Shown here: one piece after another, positions 1 through 7,940 of the stretch | Layout of the letters: each line of letters opens with the position of its first letter | Numbering within the stretch: the stretch's first letter is position 1 | Origin: an uncultured Roseobacter sp. | GTDB taxonomy: Bacteria > Pseudomonadota > Alphaproteobacteria > Rhodobacterales > Rhodobacteraceae | NCBI RefSeq assembly: GCF_947488185.1 | Contig: NZ_CANKYM010000010.1 | Span: 1 to 54,102 of the forward strand | DNA: 54,102 nucleotides | Reading direction: 5' to 3' | Program-made: the position numbers and the translations under genes | Notes under the pieces: generated by a model | The model's database searches: none | What the model was told of the DNA's origin: nothing | What the model saw: only the letters and a program-made list of their open reading frames with translations

Positions 1-77
1 CCCCATCCGCGCCGTGATCTTGGTCTCACCCAAGAAGAATTCAAACTTCTGCTTGGGCTCCGCACCTTGCTTCGCGG
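1..77. repeat. Terminal direct repeat (left copy), assembly overlap of a circular molecule
   Basis: These 77 bases are identical to the last 77 bases of the window. An exact end-to-end repeat of this length, inside a coding frame that continues across the join, is what a circular contig looks like when it is cut open with a k-mer overlap. The true circle would be 54,025 bp. Confidence 0.95.
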
Positions 78-954
78 CATCCGGCTTGGCCTTGGATTGA
101 GCCAGGAAGGAGGCCAGCACCCGCGTCTGCGCCGCCGCGTCCTCACAGCCTGCAAGCGCATTGCGCAGCTCCTCCGCCTGCCCTTCACTCTTCAGCGCCC
201 GCGCCACATCGACGCCCAGATTGCGCGCAACATCCTTGGGCCACTTCAGGCTGTCCCCCAGCACGCTGAGCAGAAAGACAAAGCTTCGGATGTAAGAGCG
301 CTTGGTCTTGTGCAACGCGCCATAAAGCCGGTTGACCAGCTCCGACGGGTCCGTCTCCTCGATCCCGCTGTCCTGCGCCGCCGTGATCGCCACCTGCGCC
401 ATCTCTGCAAAGGTCAGGTCTTCGCGCACAACGTTCTCTTCGACCATATCGACATAACGCGCGATCCGGTCGCCCTGCCCCGCCTCAACGCGCGCGATAA
501 TCTCGCCAAATCCTGCGTCGCCGGTCTCACTGAAAAGCTGCGACAGCGCGGTGAACCTGCGCCACCCCTTCTTAAGCTGAAACGCGCCCGCTGCATCGCG
601 GTAGACCTCTATCGGCTCCTTCTGGCCCCGTTCGCGGATCGAGGATTTCAGCTCTTCCATCTCGTCCGACTGCGCCACGGCGTCCAGTTCCAACCGATCA
701 CGTGGCAGGTCGTCTGTCCTGATCTCACGCAGCGGAATGCGCACCAGCACCCGCCCCTCGTCCTGCGCATCCCGGAACGCCTTGGCGTCCTCAGCGTTAC
801 GACGACGCTGTTCGACCTTGGCCTCCGTGGTTTCCTGCAGGTTTGCAGCGACGTCCCGCACGGCAGCGCCCATCGGGCCCGGGTTTCGAGACCGGCGCGC
901 AGGTGTCGGCTCCGGATCAACCGGCGCAAATCCGAATTTGTTCTTGCCGCTCAT
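1..954 (-). CDS. parB: ParB-like plasmid partitioning protein (5' part; the gene continues across the circular join)
   Basis: ParB binds parS centromere sites and works with the ParA ATPase to distribute plasmid copies. The gene starts at an ATG at 954, overlapping the parA stop (shared ATGA). The frame stays open to position 1 and continues from 54025 to a TAG at 53915-53917, giving a protein of about 354 residues, normal for the family. Visible features are a basic N-terminus, a ParB/Spo0J-type nuclease-like region with a KKGWRRFT motif near residue 130 (the family's GxRR box), then a helical HTH and dimerisation region. Two parS-like palindromes lie directly behind its stop codon. It forms an operon with parA. 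Only the linear cut breaks it; there is no sign of a real truncation. Confidence 0.9.
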   Translation of the reverse strand, partial: MSGKNKFGFAPVDPEPTPARRSRNPGPMGAAVRDVAANLQETTEAKVEQRRRNAEDAKAFRDAQDEGRVLVRIPLREIRTDDLPRDRLELDAVAQSDEMEELKSSIRERGQKEPIEVYRDAAGAFQLKKGWRRFTALSQLFSETGDAGFGEIIARVEAGQGDRIARYVDMVEENVVREDLTFAEMAQVAITAAQDSGIEETDPSELVNRLYGALHKTKRSYIRSFVFLLSVLGDSLKWPKDVARNLGVDVARALKSEGQAEELRNALAGCEDAAAQTRVLASFLAQSKAKPDAAKQGAEPKQKFEFFLGETKITARMG

Positions 955-2261
955 GCTGCGTCCTCCTTGCGTCCGCCCTGATCCTTCCAGGCCGCCAGAA
1001 CCGTCTGCAAAAACTCCGCATAAGCCCTGTCAAAACTCTGGCGCGCGCGCTTCCATGTCTCGCGGGTCATCTGGCGATAATCCTGTTCGTAGACCGACAT
1101 CTGGAAGCGGCCCGATTGTTCCACTGCACGCGTCATCTCGATCGGATTGGCACAAACGTCTGCGCCAAAAACATTCTTGAAGGCATCCATCATCGCCAAG
1201 TGTAGCGGGTTGGTGCCTTCGAAACGCGTCATCAACAAACGGATATCCGCAAATTTCTTCGGAAGCGTTATCCCAGCACTCGCCGCCAGTGCGTCAAAGC
1301 CATCGGAGATATCGGCCATCGCATCGCCCAGCTGACCCAGATAGCTGGTGGTGCTGTCATACTCCCAATAGCCGGGGCCAGAGGGGATGTAGAGAATGTC
1401 CGCCGCGAAGGCCGCGTTCAGGGACTGGTAACCGATGGCCGGCGGGCAGTCGAAAACAATCATATCATATTGGTCATCCGGCAGCTCATCCAGATACCGC
1501 GCGACGCAGCCAAAAAAGCTCCAGGCTTTGTGGATCGACCGGTACTGTGCCGACGCGAACTCCACGAAAGCCGCGTTGGCACAGGAGGGGATGATATCGA
1601 TGGTCGGCCAGCAAGTCGGTTGAATGAAATCCTGAAACCGCTGCACGCCGATGGAGCGGACATCGTCGGGCAATTCATCCGAAGACGGGTAGGGGCAGTC
1701 GTCCGGATCGTCATAGCTCTCCATGATCCGATCTGCCTCCCGGCAAAGATCGCGACACATGATGCCCCAGACGGTGTTCCACTCTTTCACCTCGGTGATG
1801 CCCATGGAGTGGGTAAGCGTCGCCTGCGGGTCGAAGTCGACACAAAGAACACGGTAGCCATCCAGCGCAGCCGCATTGGCCAGATGCTGTGCCACAACTG
1901 TCTTGCCCACACCGCCTTTGAAATTCGACACCGCAACACGCATAGCACGACCGCGCGGCCGTTCCGGCAAAAGCGTGCGACCCCGAAACCGAATACGGCG
2001 ACGCAGCTCGTTGATTTCCTCAAGCGAAAACCAACGCTGACGTCCGTCCTCTTCGGTCAGACCCTGGGGCAGGGTTGGATCCTCCGCCAGTTTCTTGCGC
2101 AACGTGTCCGCCGGCACATCGAACATGAACTGGCTGATTTCCCAGATTGAGAAGGGGCGCAACGTCTTGACTTCACCAGGTGAAAACGTCGCTTTGCGCA
2201 CCGCTGCCTGCTGTGCAAGGCTACGTTCATTCATCGTCAGAAGGTCATTATGATCTCTCAT
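951..2261 (-). CDS. parA: ParA-family plasmid partitioning ATPase
   Basis: ParA is the ATPase that moves ParB-parS complexes over the nucleoid and often also represses its own operon. From an ATG at 2261 it has about 436 residues. The N-terminal 100 residues contain a winged-helix/MerR-like DNA-binding region, followed by a deviant Walker A box KGGVGKT at residues 115-121 with the signature lysine, and a Walker B region with DCPPAIG. An in-frame ATG at 2342 would add 27 residues that do not look like the family, and a third candidate lies at 2234; 2261 gives a normal N-terminus. parB follows with an ATGA overlap. A 10-bp palindrome TTGTCGACAA lies 25 bp upstream and could be its operator. Confidence 0.92.
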   Translation of the reverse strand: MRDHNDLLTMNERSLAQQAAVRKATFSPGEVKTLRPFSIWEISQFMFDVPADTLRKKLAEDPTLPQGLTEEDGRQRWFSLEEINELRRRIRFRGRTLLPERPRGRAMRVAVSNFKGGVGKTVVAQHLANAAALDGYRVLCVDFDPQATLTHSMGITEVKEWNTVWGIMCRDLCREADRIMESYDDPDDCPYPSSDELPDDVRSIGVQRFQDFIQPTCWPTIDIIPSCANAAFVEFASAQYRSIHKAWSFFGCVARYLDELPDDQYDMIVFDCPPAIGYQSLNAAFAADILYIPSGPGYWEYDSTTSYLGQLGDAMADISDGFDALAASAGITLPKKFADIRLLMTRFEGTNPLHLAMMDAFKNVFGADVCANPIEMTRAVEQSGRFQMSVYEQDYRQMTRETWKRARQSFDRAYAEFLQTVLAAWKDQGGRKEDAA

Positions 2262-2287
2262 GGCTCTGCTCGTGTTATTATCTGCTT

Positions 2288-2307
2288 GTCGACAAATAAC
2301 GGGATTT
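2288..2307 (+). repeat. Origin-region direct repeat, copy 1
   Basis: GTCGACAAATAACGGGATTT; the copy at 2551-2570 differs at 3 of 20 positions and has the same orientation, 263 bp away. The copies lie just upstream of parA and of the initiator gene respectively, so they may be binding sites for a shared regulator (ParA or the initiator). Confidence 0.6.
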
Positions 2308-2550
2308 TCAAAAATCGGCAAAGATAAATTTCGGAAATCCACAAATGCGCGAAATCAGGGAAAACGCGCCTCGCGCCACGGCAACCTGCGAAGCAACCAC
2401 TATATGGTGACAGGTACCATCGTCCGCGGATAAGATATGGTGACACGCAACGCCAGATAGGGTGTCATGAATGCTGTCCCCCTTATCCTATATACCCTTA
2501 GAATTTCAAATGAGCTTGAAAAAGTTCAGAATTCTTGCTTTTCCAAAGCC

Positions 2551-2570
2551 GTTGACAAAATACGGGATTT
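2551..2570 (+). repeat. Origin-region direct repeat, copy 2
   Basis: GTTGACAAAATACGGGATTT, matching 17 of 20 positions of the copy at 2288-2307. It contains a perfect -35-like TTGACA at 2552-2557 and therefore overlaps the probable promoter of the initiator gene. Confidence 0.6.
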
Positions 2571-2586
2571 GGGGCTCTGATCAGAG
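2552..2586 (+). promoter_or_regulatory. Putative promoter/operator of the replication initiator
   Basis: TTGACA at 2552-2557 is followed after 17 bp by a weak -10 position (CTCTGA, 2575-2580) that lies inside a perfect 12-bp palindrome, CTCTGATCAGAG (2575-2586). A palindrome over the -10 suggests repression by a dimeric protein, possibly autoregulation of copy number. Confidence 0.4.
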
Positions 2587-2658
2587 GTGAGGGGAATCGG
2601 CTCAACAGAAGCTGACCTACCGAGGCAAGGATACAGGAAAGCGCATGAGCAGGACAGC

Positions 2659-3354
2659 ATGGAACCACTACGTCTGACAGGACCCGGCGCAAGCGTGGTG
2701 AAGTACGATGTGCTGACAGCCTTGTCAGTGGCTGGGTTGAATGGATCACCAACGTTCCAGACCTCGATGATGCGGCTGATTGCGCTGGTGACGGCGCGCT
2801 ACAACTGGGCGTTGGATGAACTTTGCGTGGGGCAACGCGACATGGCCCGGATGTGGTCAGTGAACGAACGGACCGTCAAACGGGAAATCAAACGGCTGAC
2901 CGGAGCGGGTGTTCTGATTTGTACACGGCCAGGGGTGCGGGGCAGGGTAGGGGCCTTTCGTCTCAATCACGCGCGCATAGCCGAGGTGTCGGCCCCCTGC
3001 TGGGGGCTGGTCGGCCCGGATTTTGAGGCCCGCATGGCAGAACGGCATAGCCAGCCATCGGTAAAGGTCGTGCAATTGCAGAGTTACCGACAAGATTCTG
3101 CCGAAACCCCCGCTCCTGTATCCAGCGGTACCCCGTGGGGGCGGGTAATGGCCGATTTATCGGCCCATCATCCGTCGGCGTTTGGCAGCTGGTTTTCGCG
3201 GCTCACGTTTCAGGACTGCCGGGCTGGGGTGTTGGCGCTGTCTGCACCGAGCACATTTGTGCAGCGCTACATTGAAACGCATTTGATCGCCCCGCTGACC
3301 GCCGCGGCAGAACTGGAGTTCGGCCCTCTGGATCGGATCGAATTCAGAGCCTAA
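2659..3354 (+). CDS. DnaA-like plasmid replication initiator
   Basis: A 231-residue protein whose layout matches the DnaA-like replication initiators of Roseobacter plasmids. An N-terminal winged-helix region contains an HTH with VNERTVKREIKRL near residue 73. The C-terminal part from about residue 155 resembles domain I of DnaA (W at the start, FGSWFSRLTF, then LSAPSTFVQRYIETHL). It should bind the adjacent intergenic region and start plasmid replication. The start is the ATG at 2659, with AGGA a few bases upstream; an in-frame GTG at 2587 has no clear ribosome binding site. It is divergent from parAB, as usual for this plasmid type. It is not chromosomal DnaA: the AAA+ and DnaA-box-binding domains are absent. 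Confidence 0.85.
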   Translation: MEPLRLTGPGASVVKYDVLTALSVAGLNGSPTFQTSMMRLIALVTARYNWALDELCVGQRDMARMWSVNERTVKREIKRLTGAGVLICTRPGVRGRVGAFRLNHARIAEVSAPCWGLVGPDFEARMAERHSQPSVKVVQLQSYRQDSAETPAPVSSGTPWGRVMADLSAHHPSAFGSWFSRLTFQDCRAGVLALSAPSTFVQRYIETHLIAPLTAAAELEFGPLDRIEFRA

Positions 3355-3372
3355 TTGGCCTATTAGGCTCTG
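3345..3372 (+). terminator. Hairpin over the initiator stop codon
   Basis: An 11-bp perfect stem, CAGAGCCTAAT (3345-3355) with ATTAGGCTCTG (3362-3372), closes a 6-nt loop and includes the TAA stop. No clear T-tract follows, so it may act as a weak or bidirectional terminator towards the convergent fic gene, or protect the mRNA end. Confidence 0.5.
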
Positions 3373-3439
3373 ATGTTCTACCGTGTTCGGTGCTTTTGCC
3401 AGGGGTGCGACTCGAAAGTGAACCGACAATGATGCCGGC

Positions 3440-4804
3440 TTAAGGCGGGTGCGCCCAGACGGCCTGCCAGGCATTGAATTCGGACGGGGTCACCCGGTAG
3501 CGGGCAAAGTTACCCGAATGAAGGCCGAGCAACTCGTCTTCCACCACCGCGCGGAAGCGGGCCCGATCATCGACGGGTACATGCGCCGCGGCCCAGTCGA
3601 GGATCTGCGCCGGCGTCTGATGACGCGGCACGGCGGCGCGTAGAATCTCGGCCACGATGGTGCGCAATTCGTCGCGGTATCGCAGCCGGAAGGGGTCGGG
3701 CTGCCCCAGCGACTGCTGCACCGCACGGTAGCGATCCGCAGAGCGTTGATACGCCCAGAGGAACACATCGCGCATCAGGGCCGGGTTGCCGGTCTCGTAG
3801 AAGGCAAGCATGGCCTGTGTGTAGAGTGTCTGCGGCACATCCGCGAAAGACAGCGGGATCAGGTTGCGCCGGATCATTGGGATGTTGGCAGCGAGACGGG
3901 AGACTCTTTTGTTCACGTCGTCAAAGGGTTGCAGGTAGGGCAGGTGCAGCAGGATAAAAAGCGCCTGTTCGAAAGGGTCATCGATTGTGTTGGCTTGCCT
4001 GCAGAGCTGATCAAAAGCGGTGTCGATCATCTGGGGCAGGGCGAGCGGTTGGAACACCGACCCGCTGATCGCCACCTCGATCTGCCGTAGTCGCCCGGCG
4101 GCCGTAGGATCGGGCAGCAGGTTGTTTGCCAGCAACGCATGCAGGTTCAGCAAGGTCATGCGGTCAAAACCTGTTTCACCGGCAGTGTCGACCAGAAACT
4201 CAATGGCATCCTTGTGGTTCAGGATCATCTGCGCTTCGATCTGGTCCTTGCCTTCAGCGGCCTCGCCAAAGGCGATCAGACGGCGGGTGTCGAGCAGGGA
4301 ATACGTGTTTCCTTCCAACCGGCTGGAATTCCACGACAGGTCTATCAGCAAACGGTCAAGGATGTTGCGGGCGTAGGTCCCTGCGGGTTGTTCCGCGGTG
4401 ATGGGCGTGCCGATCTCGGCAAGCTTTGCACGGTCCTGATCTGTCAGCAGCGGAGCCGTGGCGGGATCATAGGTCTCCAGGAGCGTGGCGTCATAGCCTA
4501 CGGGGCGTCGTGCCGTCAGCGGTTGCTGCACATTGGCGCGCAGGGCGGCAGCCGCCGCAGACAGGGGGATGGCGCCCGTAGCCTCTGCCTGCCCGTCTGA
4601 GAGGCGGTACTTGGCGGCGCGCGCTGCCCCCTCGCGAATGATGGAGCCGGCCTCTACAAGCGCTTTGAGGCGCGCCTGAAGGGTTCTGCGCGGCGGGGCA
4701 GGGGCTAGCGCGGCCTCGATCTCTACAAGCCCCAGAGGTCCGTCGTGGTCCCGCAGAACCTGCAACAACTGCTGAACGTCTTCGGGGGGCGTGCGACGGG
4801 CCAA
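3440..4804 (-). CDS. Fic domain protein with N-terminal inhibitory helix (class II)
   Basis: Fic enzymes usually transfer AMP from ATP to target proteins. Residues 1-90 form a winged-helix region. SSRLEG at residues 160-165 fits the inhibitory motif (S/T)xxxE(G/N), which blocks ATP binding. The core HLPYLQPFDDVNKRVSR at 287-303 is the Fic box in its HxxxxxPFxDxNKRxxR variant, with the catalytic His and terminal Arg kept. I place the start at a TTG at 4804 because AGGAGG lies 5 bases before it; the frame is open up to a TTG at 4891, but that codon has no ribosome binding site and lies inside the upstream repeat array. No separate antitoxin is needed because the inhibitor is intramolecular. The target is unknown. 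It faces the initiator gene. Confidence 0.85.
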   Translation of the reverse strand: MARRTPPEDVQQLLQVLRDHDGPLGLVEIEAALAPAPPRRTLQARLKALVEAGSIIREGAARAAKYRLSDGQAEATGAIPLSAAAAALRANVQQPLTARRPVGYDATLLETYDPATAPLLTDQDRAKLAEIGTPITAEQPAGTYARNILDRLLIDLSWNSSRLEGNTYSLLDTRRLIAFGEAAEGKDQIEAQMILNHKDAIEFLVDTAGETGFDRMTLLNLHALLANNLLPDPTAAGRLRQIEVAISGSVFQPLALPQMIDTAFDQLCRQANTIDDPFEQALFILLHLPYLQPFDDVNKRVSRLAANIPMIRRNLIPLSFADVPQTLYTQAMLAFYETGNPALMRDVFLWAYQRSADRYRAVQQSLGQPDPFRLRYRDELRTIVAEILRAAVPRHQTPAQILDWAAAHVPVDDRARFRAVVEDELLGLHSGNFARYRVTPSEFNAWQAVWAHPP

Positions 4805-4842
4805 ACCGACCTCCTGCGAGGGGTAATCCTGCGCGTTTGTCT

Positions 4843-4909
4843 GATCGCGCAGAAATGTAAGTATTGCGCAGATATCATAGTTATCACGCAAGAATCAAGA
4901 TATCACGCA
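4843..4909 (-). repeat. Iteron-like array upstream of fic
   Basis: On the minus strand four related 9-mers begin at 4909, 4890, 4870 and 4851: TGCGTGATA, TGCGTGATA, TGCGCAATA and TGCGCGATC. The steps are 19, 20 and 19 bp, so all lie on nearly the same face of the helix. The array lies just upstream of the Shine-Dalgarno-supported fic start. It could be an operator array or an accessory iteron set for the plasmid initiator. Confidence 0.55.
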
Positions 4910-4957
4910 GGTTTGTTGCGCGATTTTCTGGTCTGACAGATCAATGGGGGAGGCGGG

Positions 4958-5404
4958 TCAGTTGTTGACCAGGGAGCTTTTGCCCTTGCGTTCGGGATAG
5001 GCCACGCGAACCATCACATTGGCCAGCCCATCATAGGCCTTGCCCCAGGCGGTGCGCGCTTCTTCGGAATAGGCGCTGTCGAGCACGACGCTGAGCATTT
5101 TGAGCAGGGCCTCCCGCACCTGGCCGTAGTGCTTTTCTTCCACGCCATAAGCCAGATGGCGCAGGGCCAGGTCCTTCACAACCGGTTCCAACTCCTGGGA
5201 GTTCTGCAGTTGTGAAACCACCAGCCCGATGGTGCTCATTAGTTTCATCGCCTGCGAGGACATGTCAGCCAAAAACAAGTCCCGCGTTTCCGGGGCAATA
5301 TCGAATAGCGCTTCGTAGAATACGTCACCCGACCGCTGCAAATCCGAGGACAGCTGCATGTAAGAAGCTCGAATAATGTCGATGTCGTCCTGGGTCAGGT
5401 CCAT
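4958..5404 (-). CDS. Single-domain bacterial globin
   Basis: A 148-residue haem globin related to the haem domain of flavohaemoglobins, without the reductase part. Residues 20-40 carry a typical globin B/C region (FYEALFDIAPETRDLF). The probable distal Gln is in SSQAMKLM near residue 55, and the proximal His is H83 in RHLAYGV, followed by HYGQVREALL. Likely roles are O2 or NO binding or NO detoxification with a separate reductase. An upstream ATG at 5446 exists, but AGGTGGAG lies 7 bases before the ATG at 5404, which decides the start. The gene stands alone between fic and the RTX gene, on the same strand as fic. Confidence 0.82.
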   Translation of the reverse strand: MDLTQDDIDIIRASYMQLSSDLQRSGDVFYEALFDIAPETRDLFLADMSSQAMKLMSTIGLVVSQLQNSQELEPVVKDLALRHLAYGVEEKHYGQVREALLKMLSVVLDSAYSEEARTAWGKAYDGLANVMVRVAYPERKGKSSLVNN

Positions 5405-5940
5405 TGAATTCGCTCCACCTGGTCTTCTAATTGCGGGTCCATCCAATAACGCGGTTCATTCGTCATGATGAAAAGCTGGTATCTGCGCCCATGCCGAAGT
5501 CTAGATTTTACATGTGTTTCGGACAACCTGCAGAATTGCATGAGGGTCTGGCAAAAATGCACATAACGCGGGACCTCATGCGACGACGGCGGGCCGGGGT
5601 GATTTGAGCCGTCAGGCTGCGGGTCGCAGGTGTTCGAAGAGGCCGCGCTATCGTCCATCGAAGCCTCGACCGCCCATGTCCTGACGCAGCGCCAGAGCGC
5701 CGGGAGCAGAGGTCTGCCCCGAAAAATGAGGATACCCTCCGCAGGTCTGAAACTCTCTGAAACTTAAGCACTTTTTCCAAAGTCACGTTACGTCTTGCGC
5801 CAGCGCATGACCTGCTTGCAGCGCTGCGGGTTCCGCGCATTGCCCTCAATCGGTACGTCACAAGAGAGCTGGAGCCGGGCCGATCTGTGCCCGCATTCTC
5901 AGCGTGTGAATTTAAATGGTTAATACCAAGGAGAGACAGC
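5405..5940. other. Long non-coding gap between globin and RTX genes
   Basis: About 540 bp between divergent genes. I find no convincing gene. A short direct repeat, TCTGAAACT at 5746 and 5756 (10-bp step, about one helical turn), is the only patterned element. Promoters for both flanking genes should be here, but I cannot assign -35/-10 boxes with confidence. Confidence 0.5.
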
Positions 5941-7926
5941 GTGCCTGCCCCAGTTCCATTCCACGGTTCCTATTTGAACGACTACATTACCATTCATGAC
6001 CTGCCGCCCTGGTTTGAAGGTCCTTGGAACGGTTGGATTTTCGGGCATGGCGGTAATGACACCTTTCGGTATGATTTTGACCCGTCGCAGCAAGGTCGTT
6101 TTGGGCTGAACCACTACTACTATGGCGGCAGCGGCACCGATCTGATGGACTATGGACTTACCCAATTCGATATCAGCGCCGATCTGGAAAGTGGCATCGG
6201 GACAATTCATGGCCTGACGGTGACACTCTACGAGAAAGAAACAGGTGAGCCGTTTATCTATCACTACTCTGAGAATGAGTACTATGAATCCATTGAGAAC
6301 CTGTTCGGCGGTCACGGCAATGACACACTGCAAGGAACTGACTGGGAGAATTGGCTCCGCGGATCCGATGGCAATGATGTGATTGAAGGGCGCGGCGGCG
6401 ACGACAGTCTGCAGGGCGAGGTTGGTGACGATACGGTGCGGGGCGGCGAGGGTGACGACACCGTCGACGGCGGCAGCGGTGACGATTCCCTGATGGGTAA
6501 CGCCGGGAATGACCTGCTGCAGGGTGGCAGTGGGGATGACTCCCTGTCCGGCGGCGCAAACAACGATACGCTTGACGGCGGAGAGGGTGACGACCGTCTT
6601 TATGGCGGCAGTGGTAACGACGACCTGGACGGTGGAGAAGGTGATGACCTGCTGCGCGGTAATAGCGGCAGTGACTGGATGGAAGGCGGTGAGGGCAACG
6701 ATACGCTTCAGGGCGGTCAGGGCATCAACACCGCGATCTACGACACCAGTGGCGTGGTCGGTGACATCATCGTTCAGCTCTACAACGGCTCAAGCAGCGG
6801 CGCGCTTGGCAACGACTCGCTCTCCGACATTCAAAACGTGGTCGTGACAGGCGGTAGCAATGCAATCGTTGTGGGCGACGCTGACGGCAATCTGCTGATG
6901 ACTGGTTCGGGCGATGACGAGGTGCACGGTCTCGAAGGCGAGGACACGATCTATGGCAACGCCGGGAACGATACTCTGAGCGGCTACAGCGAGAATGACT
7001 ACATCTCGGGCGGCGACGGTGAAGACCTGGCCTATGGCGGGTCCGGAAATGACACGCTCTCGGGTGGTGAGGGTAACGATACACTATTCGGTGACAGTGC
7101 GCATGATCTGGTCCAGGGCGGTGACGGCAACGATGAAATCGACGGCGGGGGGGGCTGGGATACCCTCGAAGGCGGGGATGGTCATGACGACATCCACGGC
7201 GCCAGCGGCAACGATGATATCGAAGGCGGCGAGGGCAACGACACGATTGATGGCGGCAGCGGCAATGACACGATCGACGCTGGCAGCGGCAATGATACAG
7301 TCTATGCCGGGAACCATAACGACGTGATCAAAGGCCGCACCGGAAATGACTACATTGACGGTGGGTCGGGCAACGACGTGGCGGACGGCGAAGGCGGCAA
7401 TGACAGACTTTGGGGCCGCGACGGGGAAGACACTCTGAACGGCGGCTATGGTGAGGATTCGCTGGACGGTGGCGAGGACGACGATGTGCTGAATGGCGGC
7501 ATGGGCGATGACGTGCTGTCAGGCGGTGATGGATACAATGAGCTCACTGGTGGTCTTGGTGCGGATACCTTCCTGTGGAAGGCGACCGGTGGCGGTGTCG
7601 GATACGCGGATATTTCCGACTTCGAACTGGGCGTGGATATCCTGGCATTCGAAGCCGGGTTTCTTGCGCAATCGGACCTGACCAAAAAAACCCAGCTTTC
7701 GGATATGCTCACCGTTATTGGATTTGGCCCTGACACCTACCTTGCCGCTGAAACCGCCGAAGAGGGTTTGCAGTGGATTGCAAGATTCCGGAACGTGGAC
7801 ACGGAAGAATTTGCAACCAAGATCAATGATGGCTCAATCTTTGAGTTCGGTGAGGGCGACGGTGGCCCACCACCGTGGGGCGGGTTGAATGCCGGTGATC
7901 TGTCAGGCGACAATTTCGTGTTTTAG
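5941..7926 (+). CDS. Secreted RTX calcium-binding repeat protein
   Basis: A 661-residue acidic protein made mainly of GGxGxDxUx nonapeptides that form calcium-binding beta rolls outside the cell. Repeats fill residues 123-260 and 323-545, split by a non-repeat segment of about 60 residues. The N-terminal 120 residues contain no recognised catalytic domain. A C-terminal domain of about 115 residues ends in DNFVF, the style of uncleaved type I secretion signals. The start is a GTG at 5941 behind AAGGAGAG (a GTG at 5887 lacks one). There is no N-terminal signal peptide, consistent with type I export; on the circle the ABC exporter and HlyD-type genes lie a few kb away, beyond the replicon. Function could be surface adhesion, biofilm matrix or an S-layer-like coat; no lipase, protease or toxin motif is visible. 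Confidence 0.88.
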   Translation: MPAPVPFHGSYLNDYITIHDLPPWFEGPWNGWIFGHGGNDTFRYDFDPSQQGRFGLNHYYYGGSGTDLMDYGLTQFDISADLESGIGTIHGLTVTLYEKETGEPFIYHYSENEYYESIENLFGGHGNDTLQGTDWENWLRGSDGNDVIEGRGGDDSLQGEVGDDTVRGGEGDDTVDGGSGDDSLMGNAGNDLLQGGSGDDSLSGGANNDTLDGGEGDDRLYGGSGNDDLDGGEGDDLLRGNSGSDWMEGGEGNDTLQGGQGINTAIYDTSGVVGDIIVQLYNGSSSGALGNDSLSDIQNVVVTGGSNAIVVGDADGNLLMTGSGDDEVHGLEGEDTIYGNAGNDTLSGYSENDYISGGDGEDLAYGGSGNDTLSGGEGNDTLFGDSAHDLVQGGDGNDEIDGGGGWDTLEGGDGHDDIHGASGNDDIEGGEGNDTIDGGSGNDTIDAGSGNDTVYAGNHNDVIKGRTGNDYIDGGSGNDVADGEGGNDRLWGRDGEDTLNGGYGEDSLDGGEDDDVLNGGMGDDVLSGGDGYNELTGGLGADTFLWKATGGGVGYADISDFELGVDILAFEAGFLAQSDLTKKTQLSDMLTVIGFGPDTYLAAETAEEGLQWIARFRNVDTEEFATKINDGSIFEFGEGDGGPPPWGGLNAGDLSGDNFVF

Positions 7927-7940
7927 GAATCCCTCCAACG

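Larger units (their letters stand above)
2262..2658. other. Intergenic replication/partition control region, putative origin
   Basis: This stretch of about 400 bp separates divergent parA and the initiator gene. It holds AT-rich flanks (2270-2340 and 2480-2570), a pair of 20-bp direct repeats, a 10-bp and a 12-bp palindrome, and three short GGTG(A/T)CA elements: TATGGTGACA at 2403 and 2436, and ATAGGGTGTCA near 2458. No gene is seen. The combination fits a plasmid origin with autoregulated promoters, but no replication start is proven by sequence alone. Confidence 0.55.

Noticed and set aside
5395..5658. Possible 87-residue minus-strand gene upstream of the globin gene
   Set aside because: It overlaps the well-supported globin start, has no recognisable domain and no convincing ribosome site.
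6307..7575. Dense short tandem repeats that could be mistaken for a CRISPR array or minisatellite
   Set aside because: They are the in-frame codons of RTX nonapeptides in a single long frame, with variable spacing and sequence and no uniform spacer/repeat pattern. Long antisense frames over this region are by-products of the repeats.
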